This document shows, piece after piece, positions 36,719-47,949 of a stretch of DNA of 64,000 nt. The stretch comes from Epiperipatus broadwayi (Eukaryota; Onychophora; Udeonychophora; Euonychophora; Peripatidae), in NCBI GenBank assembly GCA_028023455.1, contig JAQFVV010006200.1, positions 6,024,506 to 6,088,505 on the forward strand, read 5' to 3'. Every line of letters starts with the position of its first letter. Positions within the stretch are counted from its first letter, which is position 1. Below the pieces are notes generated by a model that ran no database searches, was not told where the DNA came from, and saw only the letters and a list, made by a program, of their open reading frames with translations. The translations under genes were made by a program, and so were the position numbers.

Positions 36719-38583
36719 TGTCATGAAATCACTTTTTTCCTGTATCATATTTATATATCTATATGCACAAACATGTAATTATAACACAATAGTTCATAAA
36801 AATAATTTTGTACTCTAAAAGTATTTATCTAATAATTAAACAAGTTTCGGTGAAATTCGGACAGGCCACCATATTCAATGTAGTATAACTAACTTAATTA
36901 ATAATATGATACAATTTATTTATGTATTGCACTAATTCAATATTTATTTAAAGCAATTCAAAAAAATTTATTCTTATTTCTCACTCAGCATATTTATGGA
37001 CATCACAATATGACTCCAAGTGCCAATCTTATTTATGTTTAAGAATTATGCTGAAAGAGATGAAGTACCGATAAGGAATAATAAGAAAAACCATGCCACT
37101 AGCTAGTTTGCTCAGGGCGAGTGATTATTAACCATGGGAATTATACAAGGTACAGCAATACACAAATATACGCTGACTCAAATTACCTAACTCTTACACT
37201 AATTCAAATTTATCTCCCTACATTTTCCATAAAACTCGAAATAAGAAACAACGCAGTTATATATATATATGTTTTCACTTAAAATTTAATATTCAATATA
37301 ATTAATAAATCACAGAGTATAATATTGTTATTTTGTGTTTAAATATTTTAAAAAGAACACACGCGTACATACACACTGCATAGATCAATAAATCACTAAT
37401 AAAAGATACAAAAGAAAAGCAACATCTAATCTATTCAGATATGAAATAGTATTTTGAAATGTCGAAGATAATTAATCAGATTGTCAATATGGGAAAGTTT
37501 TTTTACACATTATCATAAAAGACGCACTAATATTTGAAATAAAAGAAATATAGGTGTTAAAATGTTCATATTACCTGGATTTTTCCCTGGGGAAAATGAG
37601 AAATCCATAAGGTAATTATAATAGTTTTCTCGACACTATGGCAATACAAATTGATGATCTCCAATGGATTCAGTCTGCTTGATTCTTTAACTTGGTATTG
37701 GATTTTCTTTGGAGTTGATTTCAGTTCAAATGTTTAGGAGTGGCTTCCTTCCAGGATAGGCACTTATTTCATATTGTAGCAGCTTATGTATCTTCATGGG
37801 ATGGAATCACAAAGCCCAGCATGCTTAAGTTTTTACCCCAGTATGTTCATGGCTGGCAAATATACTTGCTGACTCCAATAATTTTCCAAATCTTCGATAT
37901 AGAAATTAAATAATGCTAACCAATGGACATATATAATAATGATTTCTCTCTTCAAAATGACATCTACTAAAATTACAGCCAGAATTAATTAATTAACTTT
38001 TAATTTTCATTTTCATAGACTTCTTTTTTACTTCTAGAAAGTTCTCATTCCAAGAGTTTCCATTTTCTTTTCTAACTATTAAACATATTATTTTAGGTCC
38101 ATTTTCTTTTCAAAACAAAAGCAAAAGCTTTTAGCATCTTTTTTTTCTTTTTGTCAAGGTCAAGGAAATTTTGTTGAACACCTGTAATTTATTTTTGACC
38201 TTCATTCTGTCTTTTCTTCTCTTAATCTTCTTTAGATAAAGATCTCTGTAGTTTCAATATTTTTTTCTTTCTAATTACTCTCTCTTTCTTCCTATTATAA
38301 ATAAAATAAAATGTGGCAACTTCCATCTTGGAAATAAAATTTATACTTTTAATTGCGTACGTTCATCTATCCATATAACAATATATATATGCTTTGATAA
38401 AATAAAAGACCACAAACCACCCCCCTCCTATCCTTCACGATTATTTTAACCCTTTATCTACCTATTTGGATATATATTTAAAAAATCGAATATAGTATGT
38501 GAATAAATAATATTAAAACTATATATCTGCACATATATACAAAATTTATCTTTTAAAACAGGGTTTAAACCCACCCTGTTACA
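36719..38583 (-). repeat. 3' LTR of the gypsy element (left copy)
   Basis: The LTR is 1865 bases, from TGTCATGAAATCAC to CCTGTTACA. It is collinear with 43405-45321 throughout, for example at ACCATATTCAATGTAGTATA (36871 and 43553) and AAGTTTTTACCCCAGTATGT-type blocks (37829 and 44479). For a minus-strand element this is the 3' LTR. It lacks the 98-bp tandem duplication seen in the right LTR. Confidence 0.9.
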
Positions 38584-38599
38584 ATACCCAGCATTTGAA

Positions 38600-39655
38600 A
38601 GCCTTCAAATGCAGCTTATGTATTTGAATGGCTCAAATCCATGCACTAAGTACTAATCTACTCCTTACTGTCTTGGTATGACGGCAGGGGTTTGAATGAC
38701 CAGGCACAGTAGGACCCCTTTATCTCCTGCCCAGTGTCTCTATCCAAAATGTGTTGTCTCCGACACTTCAGAATTGGGAAAGGATCCTCATAGAAATTAC
38801 AAGAATTTTCTAAATTTCCCTGGCTCACTCACATGTGGTGTCTTTATTATAACTCGGTCACCTACCTTAAACCTATAAGATGTTGCAATTAAACTTCTAT
38901 TCCACCCTTGGCTTCCTATTTAGAAGAATGTGATATCTTTCAGTATCTATTGGCATTTCTTCCATTCCCGGTGAGAAATCCTGGATTAACTTAGGAGTAT
39001 GTTTGCCAAAGTATAACTGCACAGGTGGAAACCCAGTTGATCCAATGACTGACTAATACATTGAGTATATCAAACTTTTTGGACCCATCTCCTGTGGTTG
39101 GTTGGGATGTAGGTTCTAAACAATCTTCCCAGCTCATGCATCACCCGTTCGCACTGATTTCATTGAGGATTCTGAATGGAGGTTAATATATATGCTGGAT
39201 CCCTAATCTTTGGATCCATCTTGCCCAATTGCTGGATATAAATGGCATTCCATCATCTGAGAGAACAACCTGGGTTTTCCCACTGACAGAAAATGTTCCT
39301 TTTCAAGTTCACATATCGTGTTTCTCGCATTCGCTTGAACTATTGGGTAGGCAGTCATGAATTTGGAAAATGAATTGTATACCACAAGTAAATACTTCTT
39401 ATTGTATGCCAATAGTGGTCTGTAATAATCCACTGCCATCATCTCATGTGGTTTCTTTGGTATCATGGAAATTGGAGCCATGTAACTTCCGTTTGCCAGT
39501 TTGGCTCTCTGACAAATTTCATATTGGCTTGTGGCCGCAACAATCTTACTATGCATGCCAGGCCAGTAACACCCTTTCTTGAGACAAGGTTTGGTCTTTG
39601 ATACTCCACAGTGCCCATATACCTGATGGACATGAGCCACAAATGCATATTTCAT
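38600..39655 (-). pseudogene. Gypsy integrase remnant
   Basis: The minus-strand frame 39655-39203 starts in the N-terminal zinc-binding region. HQVYGHCGVSKT gives the histidine part, YWPGM is the family hallmark, and EICQRAK holds one of the two expected cysteines (the other position is Ser). MMAVDYYRP follows at the first catalytic Asp of the DDE core. The region of the second Asp is out of register. Past the frame end, broken pieces continue to about 38990, where VQLYFGKHTPKL matches the conserved segment near the end of gypsy integrases. Stops and shifts mean no active enzyme. It is the last pol domain before the 3' LTR. Confidence 0.85.
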
Positions 39656-39855
39656 TTGTCAAGGTATGACTGGTCTAGTCTATAACACACAATCTTATCT
39701 AGTACTATCCAACAACTTGGCCCCTCTCCCTTTTAAATGCTCAGTTGTTTCAATTGGGTGCCTTCTCTTTGGCACTGAACCAACTGTTTAAAATCACTTT
39801 CAAACCCCTCATCTAAGTCTACTCTGGCAATGTGTAAATTTTCTACCCACAAATA

Positions 39856-40286
39856 TCACTGTGAATGAACAGGGTTCCGGCTGAGAATATCAGCAACAAT
39901 ATTCTCTGACCCTTTGCAATACCATACAGTATAGTCATATTGTTGTAGACTCCAGTGCACCAACTGGCTATTGGTTAAGAAATTATGATTGATGAACTCC
40001 AAGCTTTTGTGATCCATGACCATGATTACTTTTGATCCCAATAAATCATGGAGCTTTTTGGAATACCCAAATGATTTCCAGGACTTCCTTTTCGGTAGTG
40101 GTATAATGGGGTCCAGGTCCTTTGAGTAATCAACTCAGAAAATACCAAGACCCCGATCCGACCATCCTCTTGCACTTGTGATAATGTCACTCCCAGGCCA
40201 TATCCACTACTATCTGTCTGCATTATGAATAGCTTCACAAAATCAGAAAATGCCAGCATCAGGTGTTCCAGGAACCCTGTTTTCAC
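39856..40286 (-). pseudogene. Gypsy RNase H remnant
   Basis: Two overlapping minus-strand frames cover the domain. 40286-40026 has IMQTDSSGYGLGVTLSQVQ, the family's first catalytic-Asp segment. 40041-39856 has VMDHKSLEF, then YCKGSENIVADILSRNP, the conserved end of gypsy RNase H with its Asp. A frame change separates the two. It lies directly between RT and integrase, as expected for Ty3/gypsy. Confidence 0.85.
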
Positions 40287-40399
40287 ATTTTTGAATGCTC
40301 ACTCTTGTTCCTCCATTCATTTCCAGACACATCTTTCTTCAATAATCTAACCAAGGGTTCCATTCATTGTGCAAACCGTTCCCGAAACCAGTTGTAAAA

Positions 40400-41190
40400 G
40401 TTGAACAAGCCTAGTATTGTTTTCTGCATTTAGGTACAGGAAAATCCCTAATAGCTGATACTTTAGCAGGATGAGGCCTAATACCTTCTGCTCCTACTTT
40501 GATTCCCTTTTCTATACATCCCTTATATGTTCTTCCATAGTGGCTGATGCCACTAACCCATCATCCACATACATCATGACTAGATATTTTACTTCAGTGG
40601 ATAATACCTGATCTAGGCATCTTAATAACCCTGTCCTACTGTTGATTAGGCTAAACGGCATCTGATTAAATTGATATGAATAACCCTCATATCAAAATGC
40701 CATGTATTTATGATCATCCAGGTGAAGCTTAATCTGCCAATAGCTCAGTCAAGTCAAATGTTGAAAATATTCTTTTTCCCTTGAATCTCCCCAGGAATTC
40801 TGGCATAGGTGGTGGAATATTATACAATCTGCAATGATCACTTTGTTCAGTTGTCTTGCAGCATGACATAGCCTTACCATGCCATTTTTTTTTACAACTA
40901 CCAATAGATTACAGCATGCTGATGAGCACTTTGAGAAGATACCCCATTCCAACATCTGGTCTATTTGTTTCTTCACTTCATTTCAATGCTATAGGATATG
41001 ATATTGCTTTAAAGGATTGATTTTCCTTCACTTTAATCCTCTGCTCAAAGCCCTGAATTATGCCTGGTATATCCAAGAAAACCTGATTATCCTCCAATAT
41101 TTGCCTTAATGCGTTTTTGCAATTACCCCGAGTCATTTTTGCCTTGCATAACTTTTCTGTAATAATGCAGTCTGTTAGTTCTTCCATATA
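40400..41190 (-). pseudogene. Gypsy reverse transcriptase remnant
   Basis: On the minus strand 40976-40749 carries QMLEWGIFSKCSSACCNLLV followed by VVKKNGMVRLC and LNKVI, the fingers region that in intact elements reads as VKKKDGSxR plus LN. At 40665-40625 QMPFSLINSRTG corresponds to the MPFGL.N motif. The catalytic YVDD box is intact at 40571-40560 within LMMYVDDGLV. The frame at 41187-40978 forms the linker from protease. Several frameshifts and stops divide the domain. Confidence 0.88.
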
Positions 41191-41289
41191 TGTAATGCCC
41201 TATTAAGCTGTGTGACCCAACGGTAAGAAATTTAACCATCTCTCCCTTGCACGTGGCTTGTCCAGTTTTTATAATCTAAAGTGCATTTA

Positions 41290-41650
41290 TATTTGTGCAA
41301 AAAATCCAACCCTAGTAAGGTCTCGTATATCAAGTCTTTCATTATCAAGAATACATGCAGACAGTTTTCTTCATTAATTTTAATGTCCAGCCATATTTGT
41401 TGGGTTCAACCTTGGCTCTTTGGTTATTAGCCATGGTTACATGAACTAACTTCAATGAGAGTGGGCATATTCGGTTATTCTTTCATGATTCTTTGGTATA
41501 CCTTTAGGCTATCACCAAAATCCGACTACCCGAATCCATGAGTACCTCCACTTTTATCTGGCCTACTGTTATGGGAATTGGAGAGCATGTCTGATAAGGA
41601 TAAACTGAGACCTGATCTGCCCATGAGCATACCAAGTTTCCTATTTGCTT
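41290..41650 (-). pseudogene. Gypsy aspartic protease remnant
   Basis: VEVLMDSGSRILVIA is readable on the minus strand near 41555-41510. The DSG triad sits where retroviral-type proteases have D-[ST]-G, preceded by the hydrophobic VLM. Downstream pieces (LVHVTMANNQ near 41440) fit the protease fold between gag and RT. The frame is interrupted soon after the triad. Confidence 0.75.
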
Positions 41651-43390
41651 TTGATCCTGTCTATACCTGAGTATATATCTCCTTTTAGTTTCTCTTTTGC
41701 TTACTTCATAAATCTCTCTCTGTCCCCGATCTCATTCCATGCTCTTCAATTTGTCTTATTTTTTTACTTATCTCTGACTCAATATTTTATCTATTGTTTT
41801 CACTGACCTCTCACTCCCCTTTATTTTCTCCGATAAGTTTCTGTATACCATTCACATTATCTGTTTCTCAGACAGTCCACATGCTTTTAATGTCTTTAGC
41901 ATAACTACCTGTCACCTGAAAAACTGCACATATTCTTCTCTACTATACTCTTTTGCTTCAATAATTGTAATTTAACCCCATTGCAATGCAGCAAACCTTT
42001 CATACATTACAGCATTTTCTGACAATATTTTTTGTCTCACACATCAATGTAAAATATATGATAAAATGGTTATTACTTATCAGAAAATAATAAATTTGAC
42101 TTCATTTGATAGATATTTTTATTTATTACTGAAATAAATTTTAAATGTTCATATTTTGTTTCTGTAAATATTAAAAAAATGAGATCGCAATCAAAACAAA
42201 AACTTTACATGTCATCATTTCTAGAAAGATTATTAAAAAAATGAGATCGCAATCAAAACAAAAACTTTACATGTCATCATTTCTAGAAAGATTAGTTTCA
42301 GTTTATAAAATCAATGAAATATTTCTTAATTCTTATTATTTTTAAACATCCACATGAATAATTATTTATTTCTCTTATATCTAATGAATTATGCTTAAAA
42401 AGTTTAAAATTTTTGAATATTTATTGCAAAATTGCGAGTATAAAGTATATTGTTAATGCGAAGCTAATCTTGTAAATTGCTTCAAGCCATATTTATGTTA
42501 GCTGCTAATATAACGTTATATTTTTGAAAATAAAGTATTTGAAGTCAAAATAAGTTATTATTAATTTATATTTCTTGATATCTAATAAATGTAGTGTAAA
42601 TTATTTCAAAAAATATATCTAAATCCATAATAAATTTGCAAATAAACATGTTTTTACATCATTGGAACTACAATGTTGTAAAACGCCAAACGTTTTACAG
42701 CCATGGCAACAGACAATGGCAAACATGTCAGGGTGGGGTTTCAGCAAAAAATTTATTGTAATAAAATATACCATTTTACATGCATTTCAACGTATAATAC
42801 TTACAAAAAGATTCACCGGGGGGGAAATTGGTCAAAAAATGAAATAATTCGTGACAATGGATCAGAAAGTTAATATTCTCCTGTCGCTTTTTATTCCAGA
42901 AGGCCCTCTCTAGGACCATTTAATAATCTGGAAAAGTTTGCGGCTGGTGTAGGGGTGAATTTCACCAAGCCTCGACATATTCTTTGAGGTGGGGGTATGC
43001 TATCACTATTTTAGCTTCATCTGGCATTCTGTTGCTATCAAAATACATTTTATAAACTTTTAATATGCTCTACTGGCATCTCCTTTCCCCTTCCATATGC
43101 ACTTATTTTCACTAATATCATTTTGCTCTGGAATCTCATTTTTGTTCACTTTCTATTTTGTCCTAACACTACTTTTTATTATTATATGTATATATACCAC
43201 TATTTATAAATCACATGTGCTAGGCTTAACTTTCCATCCCCCAAAGTACTGTGCTATGCATATAAATTTCCCTATTTAATACCAACAAAATAAATTATAA
43301 TCCTTCATTAATATTCCCTCATTAATTATTTTTCTATTATTTAACCCTTATATTCTGTCTCCCATACTTTCCACTCTTCAGAAGCCCTTT
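41650..43390 (-). pseudogene. Gypsy gag remnant, split by A+T-rich DNA
   Basis: Capsid-like pieces are seen at both ends of this interval. NRMPDEAKIVIAYPHLKEYV (about 43045-42985) resembles the start of the gag capsid fold. KEYSREEYVQFF and LKACGLSEKQIM (about 41965-41865) resemble its C-terminal half, followed by a basic stretch. Between them, about 42050-42880, the sequence is A+T-rich and non-coding and contains a 62-bp tandem duplication (42170-42293), so it is probably an insertion. No CCHC zinc knuckle was identified. Confidence 0.6.
42170..42293. repeat. 62-bp tandem duplication
   Basis: The unit beginning ATTAAAAAAATGAGATCGCA is present twice in direct tandem, essentially identical, including the internal CATGTCATCATTTCTAGAAA. 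Near identity indicates a recent event inside an otherwise old element. Confidence 0.9.
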
Positions 43391-43404
43391 AGTTGGGATG
43401 CCAT
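43388..43404 (-). other. Putative primer-binding site of the gypsy element
   Basis: Immediately inside the 5' LTR, after one base, the minus strand reads TGGCATCCCAACTAAAG. This begins with the TGG that pairs to tRNA CCA ends and resembles the TGGCGCCCAAC type used with tRNA-Lys, with changes. The tRNA identity is an inference. Confidence 0.5.
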
Positions 43405-45321
43405 TGTAATGAAATCACTTTTTTCTTGTATTATATATATATATATATGCACATATGCATAATTATAATGAAAAAATTTATAAAAATAATTCTGTACCCT
43501 TACCGTATTTATCTAAGACAATTAAACAGGTTTCAATGAAACTCGGAAAGACCACCATATTCAATGTAGTATAACTAACTTAATTAATAATACAATGCAA
43601 TTTATGTATCGTGCTAATTCAATATTTATTTAAAGCAATTCAAAAAAATTTTACTCCTATTTCTCACCCAGCATATTTATGTAGTCACTTTATGACCTCA
43701 AGGACCAATCAGATGGAGTACCGATGAGGGATAATTAGAAAAACCCTGCCACTAGCTAGCTTGATTAGGGTAGGTGGTTATTAACAGTGGGAAATATATG
43801 AGGTACAGCTTTACACAAAAATACGCTTAATCGAATTATCTAACTCTTACACTAATTCAAATTTATCTCCCTGCATTCTCCATAAAATCCAAAATAAAGA
43901 AACAACATAGATATGTATATGTTTTCACTTAAAATTTAAGATTCAATATAAAATTAATAAATCATTGGGTATAATATTATTTTGTGCTCAAATATTTTAA
44001 AAAGAACACATGCTTACACACATACTGCATAGATCAATAAATCAAATAATAAAAAATACAAAAGAAGAGCAACATCTAATCCATTCAGACGTAAAATAAT
44101 ATTTTGAAATGCTAAAGAGAATTAATCATATTGTCAATATGGGAAAGTTTTTTTACACATTATCATAAAAGATGCACTAATATTTAAAATAAAAGAAATA
44201 TAGGTGATAACGTTCATATTACCTGGATTTTTCACCAGAAAAAATGACAAATCCATAAAGGTAATTATAATAGTTTTCTCGACACAATGGTCATAGAAAT
44301 TGATGATCTCCGATGGGTTCAATCTGCTTGATTCCTTAACTTGGTATTAATTTTCTTTGGAGTCAATTTCAGTTCAAATGTTTAGGAGCGGCTTCTTTCC
44401 AAGATAGGCACTTGTTTCATATTACAGCAGTTTACGTATCTTCATGGGATGGAGTCACAAAGCCCAGCACACTTAAGTTTTTACCCCAGCATGTACATGG
44501 CTGGCGAATATACTTGCTGGCTCCAATAATTTTCCAAATCTTCAATGTAGAAATTAAATAACCCTAATCAACGGATGTATATAATAATGATTTCTCTCTT
44601 CAAAATGCCATCTATTAAAATTACAGCCATAATTAATTAATTAACTTTTAATTTTTATTTTCTAATCAACGGATGTATATAATAATGATTTCTCTCTTCA
44701 AAATGCCATCTATTAAAATTACAGCCAGAATTAATTAATTAACTTTTAATTTTTATTTTTATAGTCTTCTCTTTTTCTTTTAGAAACTTCTCATTCCAAG
44801 AGTTTCCATTTTCCTTTCTAACTATTAAACACATGTTATTTTAGATTTGTTTTCTCTTCAAAACAAAAGCAAAAGCTTTTAGCACCTTTTTTTTGTCAAG
44901 GTCAAGGAAATTCCATTGAACACCTGTAATTTATTTCCGACCTTCACTCTTTGTCTTTTCTTCTCTTAACATTCTTTAGATAAAGATTTCTGTAGTTTCA
45001 ATATTTTTTTTTCTATTTACTATTTCCTTCTTTCTATCATAAATAAAATAAAATGCATCAACTTCCATCTTGAAAATAAAATTTATACTTTTAATTGCAT
45101 CCATTCATCTATCCATACAACAATATGTATACATTTGCTTTAATAAAACAAAAGAGCACATACACCCCCTCCCATCCTTCATGATTATTTTAACCCTTTA
45201 TCTACCTATTTGGATATAATAAATTTAATATAGTATACAAATAAATACTATTAAAACTATATATCTACACATATATGCAAAATTTACCTTTTGGAACAGA
45301 GTTTGAACCCATCCTGTTACA
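43405..45321 (-). repeat. 5' LTR of the gypsy element (right copy)
   Basis: The LTR is 1917 bases, TGTAATG to TTACA, collinear with the left LTR. It is longer mainly because 98 bases starting CTAATCAACGGATGTATATA (44564-44661) are repeated in tandem at 44662-44759. The left LTR has a single copy, so this duplication came after insertion. As the 5' LTR of a minus-strand element it would have held the promoter. Confidence 0.9.
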
Positions 45322-45328
45322 ATATGGA

Positions 45329-46182
45329 GGTTATCGTCGATCAGCCCCTGCACACTGCCTGATGTCACTGTTGTTAGTCAAAAATCAATAGATATAATGT
45401 TTCTGGGCTGATTTACAATTTACTTTTTTTTACAGTATTACATGTCAGCTCGTAGCGCTGGAATTCGCAGGGAGGGCAATCTGATGTCTTTGCCGACCCG
45501 AAGAATCATCCGTCACATGTGAGAATTTTTAAAACATTATCCATCTCAGTGTGTAGCACTGGAAATGACAGGGAGGGGGATCCGATGGTTTTGCTGATCC
45601 GAAGGATTGTCCATCACAACATACACAACATTTTTAAAAACAAAATTATTAAATAAAATCTAATATTTCCTTTTTTCAATTTACGTCTGATCAAAAAAAA
45701 AAAAATTTTCAACACTATTTTAAAACAATTTACGAAACACAATCTGATTTGAAAATTCCCCTCTGATCAAGCCAAGCTTATGATTTGAAAGTCTCATAGC
45801 TGTCCCTGCGCAAAATATGTTTTACGTGTGATTTCTATATAATGCTGGAACATACACTTTAGAAATTCGTTTAATCTTAAAAATATGTGTACGGAAATGC
45901 GTCTTATCTTACAATTAATACTATCTAAAACTATGTCAGGTCGTATAAAAAATAAGTACTTCGAATGCACATGCAAAGACTTTGAACAACTGGAATTCGA
46001 CACACCCTCACATCATACTGTAGCTATCTGTAAAGTGTGCGAAAATACCGCAAAGCACAAAAGCTGCTTAGTTAGCCATTATGAACAGAACTATTCTATA
46101 GGCCACGTGAGCAGTATATTTCTGTGCTTTTGCATGGAAACAGCGACATCAGGCAGTGTGCGGGGGCTAATCGATGACAACC
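45329..46182. mobile_element. 0.85-kb DNA-transposon-like element with about 45-bp TIRs
   Basis: The left end GGTTATCGTCGATCAGCCCC, then TGCACACTGCCTGATGTC, is answered at the right end by GACATCAGGCAGTGTGC, then GGGGGCTAATCGATGACAACC. The two ends differ at only a few positions over about 45 bases. The body is less A+T-rich than the surroundings and contains two diverged direct repeats (about 45452-45520 and 45553-45622) sharing GACAGGGAGGG- and CCGAAG-type blocks. It also holds a small + strand frame near the right end. The ATAT that flanks the gypsy LTR lies between the two elements, and AATATT follows the right TIR. The superfamily cannot be fixed from these TIRs. Confidence 0.75.
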
Positions 46183-46190
46183 AATATTGA
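45885..46190 (+). CDS. Small zinc-finger-like frame inside the TIR element
   Basis: A 101-codon open frame has a second Met at 45933 (MSGRIKNKYFEC). The region after it reads AICKVCENTAKHKSC followed by LVSHYEQNYSIGH. A CxxC pair, then Leu, His and a final His, resembles a BED-type finger, which is the N-terminal DNA-binding module of hAT and related transposases. Spacing between the histidines is looser than usual. The last third runs through the right TIR, so it is not under protein selection there. No catalytic domain follows. It could be a truncated transposase start or a captured host exon. The pattern is seen; the family is inferred with low certainty. Confidence 0.35.
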   Translation: MCTEMRLILQLILSKTMSGRIKNKYFECTCKDFEQLEFDTPSHHTVAICKVCENTAKHKSCLVSHYEQNYSIGHVSSIFLCFCMETATSGSVRGLIDDNQY

Positions 46191-46384
46191 TTTTATAATT
46201 TTTATTTTAAACAATCTTTATGATTTTTATATAAATCTACTTGTGAATTCATTAAATTGCCTAATAAATTTTCTTATATATAATATTAACATATTTATAA
46301 ATATATTAAACAACCTCAATAATACCACATATTCTTCAAATACATATAAACAAAGATACAATAAAAAACAAATGATTCCCAAGA

Positions 46385-46440
46385 TGCATTTCATGCTGAA
46401 CTAGCACTCATCAGTTGGTTCAGGTCACCATTTCTTATAT
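46385..46440. repeat. Short family B piece
   Basis: TTCATGCTGAACTAGCACTC followed by ATCAGTTGGTTCAGGTCACC matches the family B core at 14497 and 30928. A TATA-rich tract follows, as in the other copies. Only the core is present. Confidence 0.6.
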
Positions 46441-46606
46441 ATATATCTATATTATATGAAAAATATTTATATTAAATAATTATGTTTTGAATTACAAGTG
46501 TCAAATTATCTTTATTTATATATACATTTGAAAGAATATGTGGTAGTATTGAGGTTATTTAATTTATTTATAAAGATATTATAGGTGGGAAAGAGAATTG
46601 TGAATT

Positions 46607-46956
46607 ACTCCATGTGTGTATGTGCTTAATTTTAAACAAATTGAGTTTTAAAGTTTATATCTGTGCTAGAGACAAGATCATTATTATATTTATCTAAAGT
46701 GGATGCTGTCAAAGATGTAGGTTGAGATAGTTTGACACTTATGATTCAAAATGTAATATTAATGTCTGTAAACAAAGGGAAACTCCATGTGTGTATGTGC
46801 TTAATTTTAAACAAATTGAGTTTTAAAGTTTATATCTGTGCTAGAGACAAGATCATTATTATATTTATCTAAAGTGGATGCTGTCAAAGATGTAGGTTGA
46901 GATAGTTTGACACTTATGATTCAAAATGTAATATTAATGTCTGTAAACAAAGGGAA
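46607..46956. repeat. 175-bp tandem duplication
   Basis: The unit starting ACTCCATGTGTGTATGTGCT and ending CTGTAAACAAAGGGA occurs twice in direct tandem with period 175 and no differences noticed. This points to a very recent duplication. Confidence 0.92.
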
Positions 46957-47066
46957 TAAATCACCAGGCTATAACTAGAATGGATTTATTGCATTCTTGA
47001 TTCTTTGTTCAACATTTAGAGTACTTTTAAATCATAGCCTGGGGAAGAGTGATTTATTCCCTTTAT
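46949..47066. repeat. Small inverted repeat adjoining the tandem duplication
   Basis: GGGAATAAATCACCAGGCTA (46953) is answered by TAGCCTGGGGAAGAGTGATT and TATTCCC (47036-47060), enclosing about 60 bases. The left arm overlaps the last bases of the 175-bp unit. It is a MITE-like hairpin and non-coding. Confidence 0.65.
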
Positions 47067-47384
47067 TTACATATACATTGAGCTATGTTTAATTTAAAGT
47101 TTATTATAAGTTATGTAATAAAAAGATTTCTCCATAATTTGAATTTCAACTATGTTATCAAATAGCTGCTAATGAACATGTGTGCTTAAAACACAATCAC
47201 ATGTGCTAGCCTTAAAGTATTACTGTCTATTTAGTCGGAAATCAAAGTAACACTGAGTACCTTTATGTATGAATCTATATCACAGAAAAAGTGGATGAGC
47301 TAAAATTAAATTTGTTTGCACCTATATTAAACAATTTCCATACCACCACACATTCTTTTCAAATCATATTAATAAAGATTCAAT

Positions 47385-47470
47385 AAGACAAATGACCACA
47401 AAGATGCCCTTTGTGCTGATCTAGCACTCATCAGTTGGCCCAGGTCACCATCTCTCACATATATATTTAT
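47385..47470. repeat. Short family B piece, second nearby copy
   Basis: GTGCTGATCTAGCACTCATC followed by AGTTGGCCCAGGTCACCATC is nearly the same as 46393-46435 and is likewise followed by ATATATAT. Both are preceded by similar ACCACACATTCTT- and CAAATGA-type sequence (46325-46375 and 47341-47391), so a segment of over 100 bases is shared in direct orientation. Confidence 0.65.
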
Positions 47471-47949
47471 TATATGTACAATATTTATCAATAGTAAATT
47501 GTTATATTTTGAATGATAAGTGACAAACTTACTCCTCCTACAACTCTGTCAATATCCTCACGATGGTGTCAAAGTTATGAATGGAGTACGTTTGACACTT
47601 GTATGTTTGTATTTGTCATTTGTCTGTGATTTATAGAGGAGAAATAAATATTTTGTGTCAAGGCATTATCTGTTCCCATACTTTCCTAAATGTTATTTAC
47701 TTGAAGTCACATTATCAAAAAAGGATACTGTTTAATATTGATATCATTATTACATTTATAAATTTAATTATAATTTAATATATAATCAGGTAATAATGCA
47801 TGTGAATGTAACTGGTAATAATAATAATCATTAAATTAGTATTAAAATTAGGTTACATAAGTTCTTTGCTGATGATAGTTTGGATTAGATAATCAAATAC
47901 TATGATAAAATAATAAGATTTAACCATTGTTAATGATAGTCTATCAATA

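Larger units (their letters stand above)
36719..45321 (-). mobile_element. Ty3/gypsy LTR retrotransposon, complete length but decayed
   Basis: Two direct repeats of about 1.9 kb bound a 4.8-kb internal region. Each LTR starts TGTMATG and ends TTACA, giving TG...CA ends. ATAT flanks both sides (36715-36718 and 45322-45325), a plausible 4-bp target duplication. The minus-strand internal region reads, from right to left, primer-binding site, gag, protease (MDSGS), reverse transcriptase (YVDD), RNase H and integrase. This pol order with integrase last is the Ty3/gypsy order. Every domain is broken by stops and frameshifts, and the two LTRs differ by substitutions and indels, so the insertion is old and the element cannot encode its own proteins. 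No envelope-like frame was seen between integrase and the 3' LTR. Confidence 0.9.

Noticed and set aside
39370-39582. A plus-strand frame of 70 codons within the gypsy internal region
   Set aside because: It is the antisense shadow of the integrase remnant.
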